The notes below the pieces were generated by a model. It was given only the letters and a program-made list of their open reading frames with translations. It was not told where the DNA came from and searched no databases. Made by a program: the position numbers and the translations under genes. A stretch of DNA of 43,344 nt from Gudongella sp046224405 (GTDB taxonomy: Bacteria; Bacillota; Clostridia; Tissierellales; Tissierellaceae): positions 1 to 43,344 of the forward strand of contig NZ_JBJXRK010000022.1 of assembly GCF_046224405.1 (NCBI RefSeq), in the 5' to 3' direction. This document shows positions 8,809 through 18,011 of the stretch, in pieces; positions within the stretch are counted from its first letter, which is position 1, and every line of letters starts with the position of its first letter.

Positions 8809-9042
8809 TTATTCTTCATTAAATTCAATATCTTCCTTACCTTGATATTGGTTAATCTTTTTTTCAACAATTTCCTTATATTCTTGTAAACTGATATCCA
8901 TGGATAAGAAATCCTTATAAATCTCTGTTTTCTCTAATTCCTTAATTTCAAGCTCAACATTGTCAATTTTATTATTTAATTTATCTTTCTGTAAATTTAG
9001 TTTCTTTAACTCTTCATATTTTCTTATTAGTTTTCGATTCAT
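8809..9042 (-). CDS. DUF4315 family small coiled-coil ICE protein
   Basis: This 77-aa protein starts MNRKLIRKYEELKKLNLQKD and is almost entirely charged heptad-like sequence (KLNNKIDNVELEIKELEKTE), so a coiled coil is expected. Size and position between the M23/NlpC protein and DUF4366 fit DUF4315, a constant but unstudied member of Tn1549-type modules. AAGGAGG precedes the ATG. It ends 34 bases before the DUF4366 start and begins 10 bases after the stop of the hydrolase gene, so it is translated from the same transcript. No catalytic residues are seen; a structural or scaffold role is a guess. Confidence 0.82.
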   Translation of the reverse strand: MNRKLIRKYEELKKLNLQKDKLNNKIDNVELEIKELEKTEIYKDFLSMDISLQEYKEIVEKKINQYQGKEDIEFNEE

Positions 9043-9052
9043 TGATTCCTCC

Positions 9053-11062
9053 TTAGTTTAATCTTCCAAAAGCATAAAAATGGTTTCTCCAGTAATTAGT
9101 GTTTATACTGGTATATTGAATTGGGTCGCCTGCATGTAGCATAAATCCGTTACCTGCGTAGATGCCTACATGAGAAACCGGATTGCTTGTATTATATGTT
9201 CCTGTAAAAAACACAATATCTCCAGCCTTTGCTTCATTTCTACTAATAGGGGTTGTCTTATTAAATATCCCTTGAGCAGTAGTCCTATATAAGTCTGGTT
9301 TTACTCCAGATACTCTGAATGACCAAGCAACAAAGCTAGAACAATCAAAAGCATTTGGTCCATTAGCTCCATATACATATGGTTTTCCTATATGTTTTTC
9401 AGCTTCATTAAAAAGTTGCCTAACAGTTTCAGTATCATAAGCAATACCTGGATTGCCATAATTTCCTGTATAACCGTTATAATATGTTGAGGCAGATAAA
9501 GGATACTCATCTATTTCACTATGCAAATAGAAATAAGGATTAAGTCTCTCACCACTTGGCTCTTTTAACTCTAGGTGAAGATGATTCCCAGTTGAGTTCC
9601 CTGTGCTTCCCATTCTTGCAATTACATCATCCCTTGTAACTTTATAGCCTACATTTACATCTATAGAAGAGCAATGTGCATATAGGGCTTGTGCACCACT
9701 TTCATGTTCTATAATGACATAATTACCAAATCCATTTCTATCAAATGCTACTTCAACTACTCTTCCATCAAAGATAGCCTTTAATCTAGCGCCTTCATCA
9801 CCTGCAATATCAATTCCATTATGCATAACCATTTCTCCACTTATTGGATGGATTCGATATCCAAACATTGATGTAATAGCCGATTTCCATTCTCCATCTA
9901 TTGGTGATGGGAAGGACATAAAGTTGCCCTTTGTTTCAATTAAAATATTGTACATTTCATTTTGTTCATCATTCATTCTTTCTTTGAGCACTAAATCTAA
10001 TGGTCTTAAATTTAAGGTTACAACTAATATTTTTTTCTCATGTACTTCACGAATTGTTATTCTTTCTCCTGTATCAGGATCCGTAACAGTTCTTGTGGTG
10101 GTATATCTTTCAATTACATCTTGAGTTGTTAAATCATATTGGGAATTAAAAACATCTTCAATTTCATAAAGAATATCATTGACTCTAAAATCTTGAAATA
10201 AAGCAGTTAAGTAGGCAACGAGTTCATGGGGATCATGGCCAACTGACGAAAGGTTGTATCTATATTCGTCATAATTAGGATTATTTATTTCAATATCTTG
10301 TATTTCTTTTAATAAACTCGCTTCAAGTTTTGTATATTCAATGTCTGCATTAGTTACATTAATATCATCAGCTTGATAAGAGCTTCCTGCTATTGAACCT
10401 AAACCACCCATTATAATTGATGAACACGAATGCATTAAAGCCATTATTCCAAAGAATAAAAAAAGGAGACCTAAGATATATAACGATGACTTTTTAGAAC
10501 CTAGTTTTATTGAGTTCCAAGCATTTCTCGTTGTTTCCCTAAATCCCCTTATAAGTCTTGCTCCAGTCGTATTGCGTATTTCCTTATTGTACTCTCGTTG
10601 TATTTTTTTCTTGTAAAAATAGTTGTTTATCCTATTTGAACCTTTGGGTTTATACTTTTCTTCATATACTTTCTCAAATCCTATCTTTTGTTCTAACTTT
10701 GCATCTTGATTAAGATACTTTTGAAGCTTTTTCTCTTGTCTTTTTTCTTGATATGATTCAAGACCTCTGCCTACATGTTTAACTGTATTTACTCCAGAAG
10801 TAACCCCTTCTATAGACTCAATACCTACATTCTCATCTTCTTTTTCATTAACTGCTTTCCTAGTTGCAAAGACCCCAGCCATTGAACCATCAGTAATACC
10901 TCTCTTAATGTGTTTTTCATCCGAAAAATCTAATGAGCTTGATTTTTTCCTATTTTCTTCAAACCCTAGTTTTTTCTCTAATTTTCTTATTTTCTTCTGA
11001 TTTTGTTTTTGAGTTTTTTCTATCTTATCTGCCTTTGAAGAATTTGAACTTTTATCTGGCAA
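9053..11062 (-). CDS. Conjugation cell-wall hydrolase with M23 and NlpC/P60 domains (CD1108-type)
   Basis: The 669-aa protein opens locally through peptidoglycan to let the transfer channel pass, as expected for VirB1/Tn916 Orf14-like enzymes. A long basic coiled N-terminus (1-190) is followed by one membrane helix near 195-220 (LYILGLLFLFFGIMALMHSC), then an extracellular region. An M23 metallopeptidase lies near 405-505 with HNGIDIAGD (His, Asp zinc ligands) and NHLHLE (HxH). An NlpC/P60 domain fills 550-669 with the catalytic Cys in FDCSSFV and His in SHVGIYAG. The start is a TTG at 11062 with GGAGGTGAT in front; no ATG fits better. It follows the antirepressor gene by 13 bases. Having two different hydrolase folds on one anchor is typical of the CD1108 family. 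Confidence 0.92.
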   Translation of the reverse strand: MPDKSSNSSKADKIEKTQKQNQKKIRKLEKKLGFEENRKKSSSLDFSDEKHIKRGITDGSMAGVFATRKAVNEKEDENVGIESIEGVTSGVNTVKHVGRGLESYQEKRQEKKLQKYLNQDAKLEQKIGFEKVYEEKYKPKGSNRINNYFYKKKIQREYNKEIRNTTGARLIRGFRETTRNAWNSIKLGSKKSSLYILGLLFLFFGIMALMHSCSSIIMGGLGSIAGSSYQADDINVTNADIEYTKLEASLLKEIQDIEINNPNYDEYRYNLSSVGHDPHELVAYLTALFQDFRVNDILYEIEDVFNSQYDLTTQDVIERYTTTRTVTDPDTGERITIREVHEKKILVVTLNLRPLDLVLKERMNDEQNEMYNILIETKGNFMSFPSPIDGEWKSAITSMFGYRIHPISGEMVMHNGIDIAGDEGARLKAIFDGRVVEVAFDRNGFGNYVIIEHESGAQALYAHCSSIDVNVGYKVTRDDVIARMGSTGNSTGNHLHLELKEPSGERLNPYFYLHSEIDEYPLSASTYYNGYTGNYGNPGIAYDTETVRQLFNEAEKHIGKPYVYGANGPNAFDCSSFVAWSFRVSGVKPDLYRTTAQGIFNKTTPISRNEAKAGDIVFFTGTYNTSNPVSHVGIYAGNGFMLHAGDPIQYTSINTNYWRNHFYAFGRLN

Positions 11063-11075
11063 TATATCACCTCCA

Positions 11076-11807
11076 TCAATCCTTATCCAAAAATAATCTG
11101 ATAAAGTATTCTTGTCCTTTAGATGTTATCTTTGTTGTAAGAGAAATTTTAGGTTCTTTGTTATCTTTAAAATATACATTTTCTTTAATTTCCATTAAAC
11201 CCATATCCACAGATTTTTGCGTTGGGAGATTATAGTCTTCACCGTTTGGTTTCATTAAAAAACCCGCCTCTCTCAAGAAATGAAAAAGACGGTTTCTACC
11301 TATGTTTATCCCATTTTGTCTTAGTATCTTTGCAAGATTTCCTATCAATATTGAATCATCAGAGCCTAATAGACTTTCAGCAAATATAACTTTTGATTTG
11401 TTTTCCTCATTAATTCTCATAACAACTTCTAATGCTTTAGCAAGTAATTCCTTTTCGCTCATTTCCTCTTGATTGTATATATATCCTCCATTTTTTCTTA
11501 TGGATGGTATAACCTCTCTTGTAATCCACCTTTTAAACTCCTTTGCTTGTGGTAGCTTTGAAGATAAAATTAGAGAATAAAGACCTGCTTCATTTATAAG
11601 TGTCATTTCTCGTTTTTGCCTGCCGTCGTGAATCCCGACGCTAGCTTTATCATCATCCTCTATATGCCTAATTAGTGCATCTCTAGTATTTGAATAACCT
11701 AAGGCTTTAGCTACATCTAACCCAACAAACCAAGGATTATTATATTTATCTTGTAGTGTTCTTACATCACCAAATATTGGATTGGTAAATGTCTTGATTT
11801 GGTTCAT
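11076..11807 (-). CDS. Bro-N / KilA-C type phage antirepressor within the conjugation operon
   Basis: Residues 1-110 of 243 form a Bro-N domain (FGDVRTLQDKYNNPWFVGLD, DVAKALGYSNTRDAL, INEAGLYSLILSSKLPQAKEF, FKRWITREVIPSIRKNGGY). The C-terminal half (from about 135) resembles the phage antirepressor KilA-C domain, with LLGSDDSILIGNLAKILRQ and GRNRLFHFLREAGFL. Such proteins bind DNA or phage repressors. Its ATG directly abuts the virB4 stop codon, and AGGAGG lies inside the end of virB4, so it is co-translated with the transfer machinery. In phages these genes counter repressors; here it might relieve repression of the ICE or of resident prophages, which is inference. It sits between virB4 and the wall hydrolase. 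Confidence 0.85.
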   Translation of the reverse strand: MNQIKTFTNPIFGDVRTLQDKYNNPWFVGLDVAKALGYSNTRDALIRHIEDDDKASVGIHDGRQKREMTLINEAGLYSLILSSKLPQAKEFKRWITREVIPSIRKNGGYIYNQEEMSEKELLAKALEVVMRINEENKSKVIFAESLLGSDDSILIGNLAKILRQNGINIGRNRLFHFLREAGFLMKPNGEDYNLPTQKSVDMGLMEIKENVYFKDNKEPKISLTTKITSKGQEYFIRLFLDKD

Positions 11808-14219
11808 TTATTCCTCCTTCATCACCTCGTCTGGTTTAGTAGTCATTACCCTGTAAAGCATAGTGTCTTTAGGAAACTTATCAATAAAAGGAATTATGAC
11901 ATTACCATAAAATAATAGTCCTTCACCTTCATTAGAGTTGGTCACATAAGATAACTGATGAGGAGATATATTTAATTGTTTAGAAAGTATTTGCCTATCT
12001 CCATGTGCTTGATTTAACATATATATGAAATCACTATTTTCAAATATATTCTCAATTTCTCTAGAAGCTAATAAATCTTTTATATTCTGTGTTATACCTG
12101 TAGGCATACCTCCCCATTTTCTAAACCTCTTCCATATTTCAACTGAATATGATGCTGTTTGCTCTTCTTTTAGTAACAAGTGAAATTCATCTACATAATA
12201 TCTTGTATTACGCTTTTCTGTTCTATTAATTGTAACTCTATTCCAAACTTGATCTTGGACAATAAGCATACCTATTTTCTTTAACTGTTTTCCAAGTTCT
12301 TTTATGTCATAGCATACTAGACGATTATTAACATCTACGTTCGTTTGATGGTTAAATAAGTTTAATGAACCTGTTACATATATTTCTATAGCAGTGGCCA
12401 ATCTTTGAGCTTCTGGTTCAACTTGAGCACGTAGTAAATTATATAAGTCTTCTAATATTGGCATATTTTCTGCTTTAGGATCTTGTAAATAATTTTGGTA
12501 TACTAATCTAACACAACGATCTATTATTGTTTTCTCAACTGGTTCAAGCCCTGTCTTTCCTCCTATAATTAACTCGCAAAGTGACAAAATGAAATCTGAC
12601 TTTAGAGATAATGGATTCTCATCATCGGAGTAATCAAGATTTAAATCCATAGGATTTATATATTGAGTTGATGTAGGGGATATCTTTATTACTTGTCCGT
12701 TTAGCTTTTCAACTAGAGGATTATATTCTGCTTCAGGGTCGCAGATAATAATGTCATCCTTAGTTATAAGAAATGCATTTGTTATCTCTCTCTTAGCACT
12801 AAAGGACTTACCTGATCCAGGAGTTCCTAAAATCAAACCATTAGGATTCTTTAATTTCTTCCTATCAACCATAATCATATTATTAGATAGAGCATTTAAG
12901 CCATAATAGAGGCTTTCTCCATCCATAAATAGTTCTTGTGTTGTAAAAGGAATAAATATAGCTGTTGAGCTTGTAGTTAAACCTCTATCAATCTCAATCT
13001 CATTCTTTCCTAGAGGAAGAGATGAAACAAAACCTTGCTCTTGTTGATAATCTAATCTCTTTAACTGACAGTTATACTTTTGTGCAATCCCTGATGTTTG
13101 AAGTATTATATTCTCTAGTGTTTGTCTCGTTCTTGCAGTATTTAAAAATATAATTGTAACTAAAAACATTCTTTCATTTCTAGATTGTAATTCTTCCAGT
13201 AGTGATTTAGCTTCCTTACCAAAAGTTGCTAAATCTGATGGAATAATATCCATATCATATCCTGCTCGCACTGCTCTCTTTTGCTCTTCAATTTTCATTT
13301 TGTCTAAATCAGATATTTTATGTTTAATGTTTTTTATAGCTTCTGATTGATCTAAAGACTGAATATGAAAGTTTATAAGAATATCATTTTCCATATTTAA
13401 AAATTCTGCTAACATACTATCAGAGAGTTCAGGAGCAAGGATTTGTAAGAATGATGCAGCACCATACATATTACCTATTTTAAGCATTCTATGGTCGGAA
13501 AAATTTAAAGAACTAGGTGAAATAAAGTCTTTTGTACTCATACCACCTTCTTTAACTAAATTCCAGTTAAAACTCATTTTAGTATTAGTATCATGATTTA
13601 AGATCTCATATAGCAACTCCAATCTTTCTTTACCATTCAGACTAAAGGCACTCACGCCCATTGCCTTGAAATTATTAATAATATCACTCTCAATTCTTTC
13701 AAGTCTTGGTTTTGCAAGCCTTATATTATCTGCTTCAATAGCAAAAATAATATACTTTGTTTTTGAAAGACCGTTATTTCCTTTTGCTAATTGTTCTTTC
13801 AACATATCTGAATACTCTTTTCGTACATCATTAAACTCATCATCTTGTTCTTCAATATGGGTATTATCCACCATTTCTTCGCCCTTTCCAGTTTGATTTA
13901 AAAATGTAAGCTGAATAGAAATTGATGAATCAAAATAATTTAAAAACTCGCAATAGCTCTCAAATATTAAGGATTTATCTTCATTTTGTGCAAGCAGGTA
14001 ATTAATATCATAAAACTGTACAATTTTAGAAAATTTTCTCCTATCTATTTGACATATCCCATCTGGTAAAATTCTTTTATATGGGATTGTTTCTTGGACA
14101 GTAGATGGTACATTAATATCTTTGTTTTTCTTATGATTATTTTTTTTGCTATTTCTCTTGTTATTTAATTTACTTTTGTTTTCTTGAGGACTTATTCCTT
14201 GTCTTTTTTGTTGCTTCAA
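11808..14219 (-). CDS. virB4: VirB4/TraE-family type IV secretion ATPase
   Basis: This 803-aa cytoplasmic ATPase powers assembly of, and transfer through, the conjugation channel. A basic Lys/Asn-rich tail (1-35) precedes the typical VirB4 N-terminus (YKRILPDGICQI, FYDINYLLAQNEDKSLIFE). The P-loop is GTPGSGKSF near residue 465, Walker B is RYYVDEFHLLL near 675, and GGMPTGITQNIKDLL follows. The start is a TTG at 14219, inside the last 50 bases of prgI; the ribosome binding site is weak, so translational coupling to prgI is likely. The basic N-terminus is normal for the CTn/Tn1549 homologs. Family assignment is firm; the start is less so. Confidence 0.93.
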   Translation of the reverse strand: MKQQKRQGISPQENKSKLNNKRNSKKNNHKKNKDINVPSTVQETIPYKRILPDGICQIDRRKFSKIVQFYDINYLLAQNEDKSLIFESYCEFLNYFDSSISIQLTFLNQTGKGEEMVDNTHIEEQDDEFNDVRKEYSDMLKEQLAKGNNGLSKTKYIIFAIEADNIRLAKPRLERIESDIINNFKAMGVSAFSLNGKERLELLYEILNHDTNTKMSFNWNLVKEGGMSTKDFISPSSLNFSDHRMLKIGNMYGAASFLQILAPELSDSMLAEFLNMENDILINFHIQSLDQSEAIKNIKHKISDLDKMKIEEQKRAVRAGYDMDIIPSDLATFGKEAKSLLEELQSRNERMFLVTIIFLNTARTRQTLENIILQTSGIAQKYNCQLKRLDYQQEQGFVSSLPLGKNEIEIDRGLTTSSTAIFIPFTTQELFMDGESLYYGLNALSNNMIMVDRKKLKNPNGLILGTPGSGKSFSAKREITNAFLITKDDIIICDPEAEYNPLVEKLNGQVIKISPTSTQYINPMDLNLDYSDDENPLSLKSDFILSLCELIIGGKTGLEPVEKTIIDRCVRLVYQNYLQDPKAENMPILEDLYNLLRAQVEPEAQRLATAIEIYVTGSLNLFNHQTNVDVNNRLVCYDIKELGKQLKKIGMLIVQDQVWNRVTINRTEKRNTRYYVDEFHLLLKEEQTASYSVEIWKRFRKWGGMPTGITQNIKDLLASREIENIFENSDFIYMLNQAHGDRQILSKQLNISPHQLSYVTNSNEGEGLLFYGNVIIPFIDKFPKDTMLYRVMTTKPDEVMKEE

Positions 14220-14565
14220 TGTTTAAATTCACATCCCTTCTGCTTGTAGATAGTTCTCTATACATATTTTGTGTCTTATACACCCTAACCTTAGGATATT
14301 GAAACTTTTGACGGATCACATAGCTTATATACTTTTCCGGTGGGATCCCATCTTTCTGAAAAATTCCCATAAAGAAAAAAGGGAAAGCAATTATTATTAG
14401 AGCCATCATAGATACTTCATTTCCAGATATTCCTTTAAAAATTAGATAGACAGGAATTGAAACTGCTCCTCCTAAAGAAAAGCAGATCAATTGCCTTTTT
14501 GTTAGATTAAGTGCAACCTTTGTTTTTACTTTGCTTAAATCTTTTGGTGCAGGTACAAAAGCCAT
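14170..14565 (-). CDS. PrgI family inner-membrane conjugation protein
   Basis: The 131-aa protein begins MAFVPAPKDLSKVKTKVALN, the usual PrgI opening, and has two adjacent membrane helices at about residues 27-70 (LICFSLGGAVSIPVYLIF and SMMALIIIAFPFFFMGIF). The tail is basic. PrgI is the VirB3-like partner of VirB4 in Gram-positive type IV secretion systems. It overlaps virB4 by 50 bases and shares one base with the upstream 96-aa gene, so the three are translationally linked. The ribosome binding site, GAGGGG, lies within the preceding gene. Confidence 0.9.
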   Translation of the reverse strand: MAFVPAPKDLSKVKTKVALNLTKRQLICFSLGGAVSIPVYLIFKGISGNEVSMMALIIIAFPFFFMGIFQKDGIPPEKYISYVIRQKFQYPKVRVYKTQNMYRELSTSRRDVNLNIEATKKTRNKSSRKQK

Positions 14566-14855
14566 TATTTTTTCCCCTCTTCAATTTTAATATCGGATAA
14601 ATTGACCATAGAACTCTCTGTATCCTTGGTATTTGAAAGCCTTTCATCAAATTCTTCAAGGACTTCCTCGTGATATCCTAATTCATCTAACATTAATTCT
14701 TGATTTGAGAATATAATTTCATTTATTATACTTTGTTTCTTCCTTTCCTTTAATAATTTATACATTGTATAAGCAGTTAGACCTCCGGAAAGTATTACTG
14801 ATCCAACCCCTAATAAATTAATCTTTTCAATCTTTTCTTCTCTTTTTCTATTCAT
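14565..14855 (-). CDS. Small membrane protein of the conjugation operon, unknown family
   Basis: This 96-aa protein has a basic start (MNRKREEKIEKINLLG), one membrane helix near residues 14-34 (GVGSVILSGGLTAYTMYKLL), and an acidic tail. AAGGAG precedes the ATG. It lies 14 bases after the VirB6-like gene and overlaps prgI by one base, so it belongs to the transfer operon. I do not recognise the family. A small bitopic protein at this position could be a channel accessory, but the sequence gives no motif to support a specific role. Confidence 0.7.
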   Translation of the reverse strand: MNRKREEKIEKINLLGVGSVILSGGLTAYTMYKLLKERKKQSIINEIIFSNQELMLDELGYHEEVLEEFDERLSNTKDTESSMVNLSDIKIEEGKK

Positions 14856-14869
14856 ATAATTCTCCTTTT

Positions 14870-15739
14870 TTAATGTGTATTTAGTACTGACCTTGCTAAT
14901 GAACCAGTCTTAAATAAGCTAAAACATAATAGTACCGTGTATGTTAATATCATTAGAATGCTTGCATGGATATTGTCAGTAACAGTAAGAGTTCTTATTA
15001 ATACTGCATATATACCTACACATACCATTATGAAAAAAGCTTGAATTGCTAAAGCAAATAGACCTTTAAAATAATTTGTACCAGTTTGTCCCCATTCTTT
15101 ATTAGCTAGTGTCGCCATAGGGATAGGAGCCACACTACTCACAAGATAGATCTCAATCATACGGCCATACAATATTACTGTTATTAAAATAGAAATAGCA
15201 TTCATTGCAAATCTTGCTATAGTAGTTTCTAACATTAATCCTAAAAGAGCAGAGATTTCCATCTCTTCAATACCAAGCATCATGGATTCAATATTTGATG
15301 AAATATCTATACTAGCTTCGGAACTGATTACCCCTGATGCTTGATTAACCATATGCTGGGCAACATCAAAAGTTGCCATCACTATATTCCAAGTATTTGA
15401 AACAATAGTTACTGCAATGAATGCCTTAAAAATCCATTTAAAGAATATCCATGTATCTATATCATGCAAATTATTTCTATCGGTTATCATTATAATAAGC
15501 TCATAGCATAATACAAATGTAATTACTAAGCCAGCAATTGGAACAATGACATTTTCTGATAAGGATTGAATCACATTAAAAACATCACTGTTCCACCCTT
15601 GAGGGGTAGTACCAACCTCAGTTGCAATTGTACCGATTTTTTCGTTCACATCAGCAAACATATTCTCTAAATTGTTTTGTATGACCCCTAAAAGTAATTC
15701 TTTGATCCATTCTGTGAGATTTTCCCACAGACCAAACAT
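14870..15739 (-). CDS. VirB6/TrbL-like polytopic conjugation protein (CD1112-type)
   Basis: The 289-aa protein has an amphipathic N-terminus (WENLTEWIKELLLGVIQNNL) and about five or six membrane helices, including IVPIAGLVITFVLCYELIIM, FMVCVGIYAVLI and ASILMILTYTVLLCFSLF. The motif SVAPIPMATLANKEWGQTG in the loop is typical of VirB6/TrbL-like proteins of Tn1549 elements. It forms the membrane part of the DNA channel and works with VirB4, PrgI and VirD4. The gene starts 9 bases after Maff2 stops, with a GGCGGATAAG site upstream of the ATG. Confidence 0.9.
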   Translation of the reverse strand: MFGLWENLTEWIKELLLGVIQNNLENMFADVNEKIGTIATEVGTTPQGWNSDVFNVIQSLSENVIVPIAGLVITFVLCYELIIMITDRNNLHDIDTWIFFKWIFKAFIAVTIVSNTWNIVMATFDVAQHMVNQASGVISSEASIDISSNIESMMLGIEEMEISALLGLMLETTIARFAMNAISILITVILYGRMIEIYLVSSVAPIPMATLANKEWGQTGTNYFKGLFALAIQAFFIMVCVGIYAVLIRTLTVTDNIHASILMILTYTVLLCFSLFKTGSLARSVLNTH

Positions 15740-15748
15740 CTTATCCGC

Positions 15749-15961
15749 CTAAAACAATCCAGAAAGTAATGGGATTAGAGTTAAGCCTATAACAACTACT
15801 CCTCCACCAGCCATAAGTTGTTTAATGCCTTGAGATTTTGCACCTGGATTGTCATTACCATAACCTTCAAGAAGGTTTATAACACCCCAAGCTCCAAGTC
15901 CTGCACCTAGAGCTACTACTAATGTTCCTAATGTATCTACTGCACTGTTAAAAAACTCCAT
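15749..15961 (-). CDS. Maff2 family small membrane protein
   Basis: This 70-aa hydrophobic protein has two membrane helices (TLGTLVVALGAGLGAWGVIN and GGGVVVIGLTLIPLLSGLF) separated by a Gly/Asn loop, YGNDNPGAKSQGIKQLMAGG. This is the Maff2 signature, a VirB2-like pilin-sized component that always precedes the VirB6-like gene in Tn1549-type elements. AGGAGG lies before the ATG. Upstream is a 157-base gap with hairpins, suggesting that the channel genes are partly uncoupled from virD4. A structural subunit role is inferred from size and position. Confidence 0.88.
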   Translation of the reverse strand: MEFFNSAVDTLGTLVVALGAGLGAWGVINLLEGYGNDNPGAKSQGIKQLMAGGGVVVIGLTLIPLLSGLF

Positions 15962-16065
15962 ATTTGTTTTCCTCCTAATTTTTTCATTAATTTTTATCTA
16001 TATAAAAAACAGAAGCCTAATAAGCATCTCGAGCTACTTACTTGAATTCTGTTTGTTGACACAAA

Positions 16066-16090
16066 AATAGACAGTAGGTTTCTACTGCCT
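16066..16090 (-). terminator. Hairpin with U tract after virD4 (attenuator-like)
   Basis: CAGTAG at 16072-16077 pairs with CTACTG at 16082-16087, and on the minus strand TATTTTTG follows. A second imperfect stem (about 16008-16053, ACAGAA with TTCTGT) followed by six T residues lies just before maff2. Together they may lower read-through from virD4 into the channel genes. The six-base stem is short, so strength is uncertain. Confidence 0.5.
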
Positions 16091-16118
16091 TTTGACATAG
16101 TATTTAGTTGCATTTTTG

Positions 16119-18011
16119 TTATAAATCTGGAATTTCTATTACTTCTATCTCTTCATTACCTTTTAATGTAAGTTTTGTATTTAGCATTTTCTCTATATCA
16201 AAAGTATTCTTTTCATCATAATCAGATAGTTTATTGTAATTCTTATGCTTTGTAATATCATATTTATCGGATAGAAATGGACGTATTCCTCTAAGTTGTA
16301 ATATACATTTTCCACCATCCATAGTTGCTAATTCATCTTGACTCATTAGGTCTTTTCCAACTTTTTGATAATTAAGTCCATGAGATTTTTCCCTACCTCT
16401 ATTCTCAGATGTGTTATATAAATCAATTGTTTCTTTTCCTAATATCTCTGATATCTCCTTTAGAGTAGTCTTCTCTTTCCCTCCCAGAAATAATGTTGTA
16501 TCACAATTTCCAACTATTGTATCTGCATGATCTTTATAAATTCCTTTTAACTGAGATTGTGCTTGCAAAACAACACTTGCTGAAATTTCTCTTGAACGTA
16601 TAGTTGCAATTAGTTTTTCAAATTTAGGGATAGTTCCTATATTTGCAAATTCATCTAATAAACACCTTACATGGATAGGCAATCGGCCATTATAAATATC
16701 ATCGGCCTTATTGCAAAGCAAGTTAAATAGTTGTGTATAAAGCATAGCCACAACAAAGTTAAAAGTATCATCTGTATCAGAAATAATGATAAACAAGGCT
16801 GTTTTTCTATCTCCAATAGTGTCTAGCTCCATTTCATCATATGCCATTAAATCTCTTAATTCCTTTATATCAAAAGGAGCAAGCCTTGCACCACATGAAA
16901 TCAAGATAGATTTTGCAGTCTTTCCAGCAGCTAGTTTATATTTTTTATACTGTCTTACTGCAAAGTGGTTTGGATCTATTTCTTCTAATGACTCAAATAT
17001 TAAATCTACTGGATTCTTATAACTTTCATCTTCTTCCCTAGTTTCACTTTTATTTATTAATTCTAAAAGAGTAGTAAAGTTTTGTTCTTCCTCTGGTGCT
17101 TCATAGAATATTAAGCCAATATATGCAGTATATAGAAGTCTCTCAGCCTTTACCCAGAAGTCTTCTCCTGATTTATCCCCTTCACCTTTTGTGTTTACTA
17201 TAATTGTATTTACAAGTTTTAAGATATCTTTCTCATTCTGTAAATAAGCAAAGGGATTATAGTGCATGGACTTACTAAAATTTATAGTATTTAAAACCTT
17301 TATCTTATAAGGTTCATAAATGATTTTACCATTTCTATCCCTTTCATATACTGGTTGACCTTTTCTATCTCTAAGCTCCTTATTGTCCTTACTATACTTT
17401 CTTTTAGGAGCTCCTTTAGCTAACATCTTCCCACATTCAGTTAACAAAGTTCCTTTAGGATCTGTCACCACATATGATGAGTGCATCTGCATCAAATTTG
17501 GTTTAACATAGAATCTAGTTTTACCTGATCCTGAACCACCTACAACAAGAACATTCTTGTTTCTAGAGTTTTTTGGATTCTTTGGTCTTGAATCCATGGT
17601 TAGCCTTTCAGTTTGAGTTAAAATAACATTATCTTCAAAACACTTATCCATAAAAGGACGAATATCTTTAGTAGTTCCCCATCTTGCAGAACCATACTCC
17701 TCACCTTTTCTATACTTCTTTGCATTTTTGCCTTTACTGTACACTATGGCAAATATTATGGCTGATATTGTTATTCCAACTAACCAATCCATTATATTAA
17801 AGCTAATCAAAGGAGACTTAAATATATACTTTAGATATTTCAAAACTTCTAATAGTTTTAAAATTATATTCCCTTCAGGTAATAGATTGTATAGATAGCT
17901 AACTTTGTGGAATATGAACGCTATAACTATATAAGGGGCTAATCTGACTACAAATCTCTTTTTATCTGTAGTTTCAATTGACATTTTCAAATCTTCTATT
18001 GGTGTCATCAT
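16119..18011 (-). CDS. virD4: VirD4/TraG-family type IV coupling protein
   Basis: This 630-aa ATPase brings the relaxase-DNA complex to the channel. Two N-terminal membrane helices (about 27-45 and 78-95) anchor it. The P-loop VVGGSGSGKTRF lies near residue 152, Walker B RCLLDEFANIG near 448, and the RecA-like core includes YVVTDPKGTLL and LQAQSQLKGIY. AAGGAG precedes the first of two adjacent ATG codons. The start overlaps the DUF3801 stop by four bases (ATGA), so the two are translated together. Length and layout are normal for the family. Confidence 0.95.
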   Translation of the reverse strand: MMTPIEDLKMSIETTDKKRFVVRLAPYIVIAFIFHKVSYLYNLLPEGNIILKLLEVLKYLKYIFKSPLISFNIMDWLVGITISAIIFAIVYSKGKNAKKYRKGEEYGSARWGTTKDIRPFMDKCFEDNVILTQTERLTMDSRPKNPKNSRNKNVLVVGGSGSGKTRFYVKPNLMQMHSSYVVTDPKGTLLTECGKMLAKGAPKRKYSKDNKELRDRKGQPVYERDRNGKIIYEPYKIKVLNTINFSKSMHYNPFAYLQNEKDILKLVNTIIVNTKGEGDKSGEDFWVKAERLLYTAYIGLIFYEAPEEEQNFTTLLELINKSETREEDESYKNPVDLIFESLEEIDPNHFAVRQYKKYKLAAGKTAKSILISCGARLAPFDIKELRDLMAYDEMELDTIGDRKTALFIIISDTDDTFNFVVAMLYTQLFNLLCNKADDIYNGRLPIHVRCLLDEFANIGTIPKFEKLIATIRSREISASVVLQAQSQLKGIYKDHADTIVGNCDTTLFLGGKEKTTLKEISEILGKETIDLYNTSENRGREKSHGLNYQKVGKDLMSQDELATMDGGKCILQLRGIRPFLSDKYDITKHKNYNKLSDYDEKNTFDIEKMLNTKLTLKGNEEIEVIEIPDL

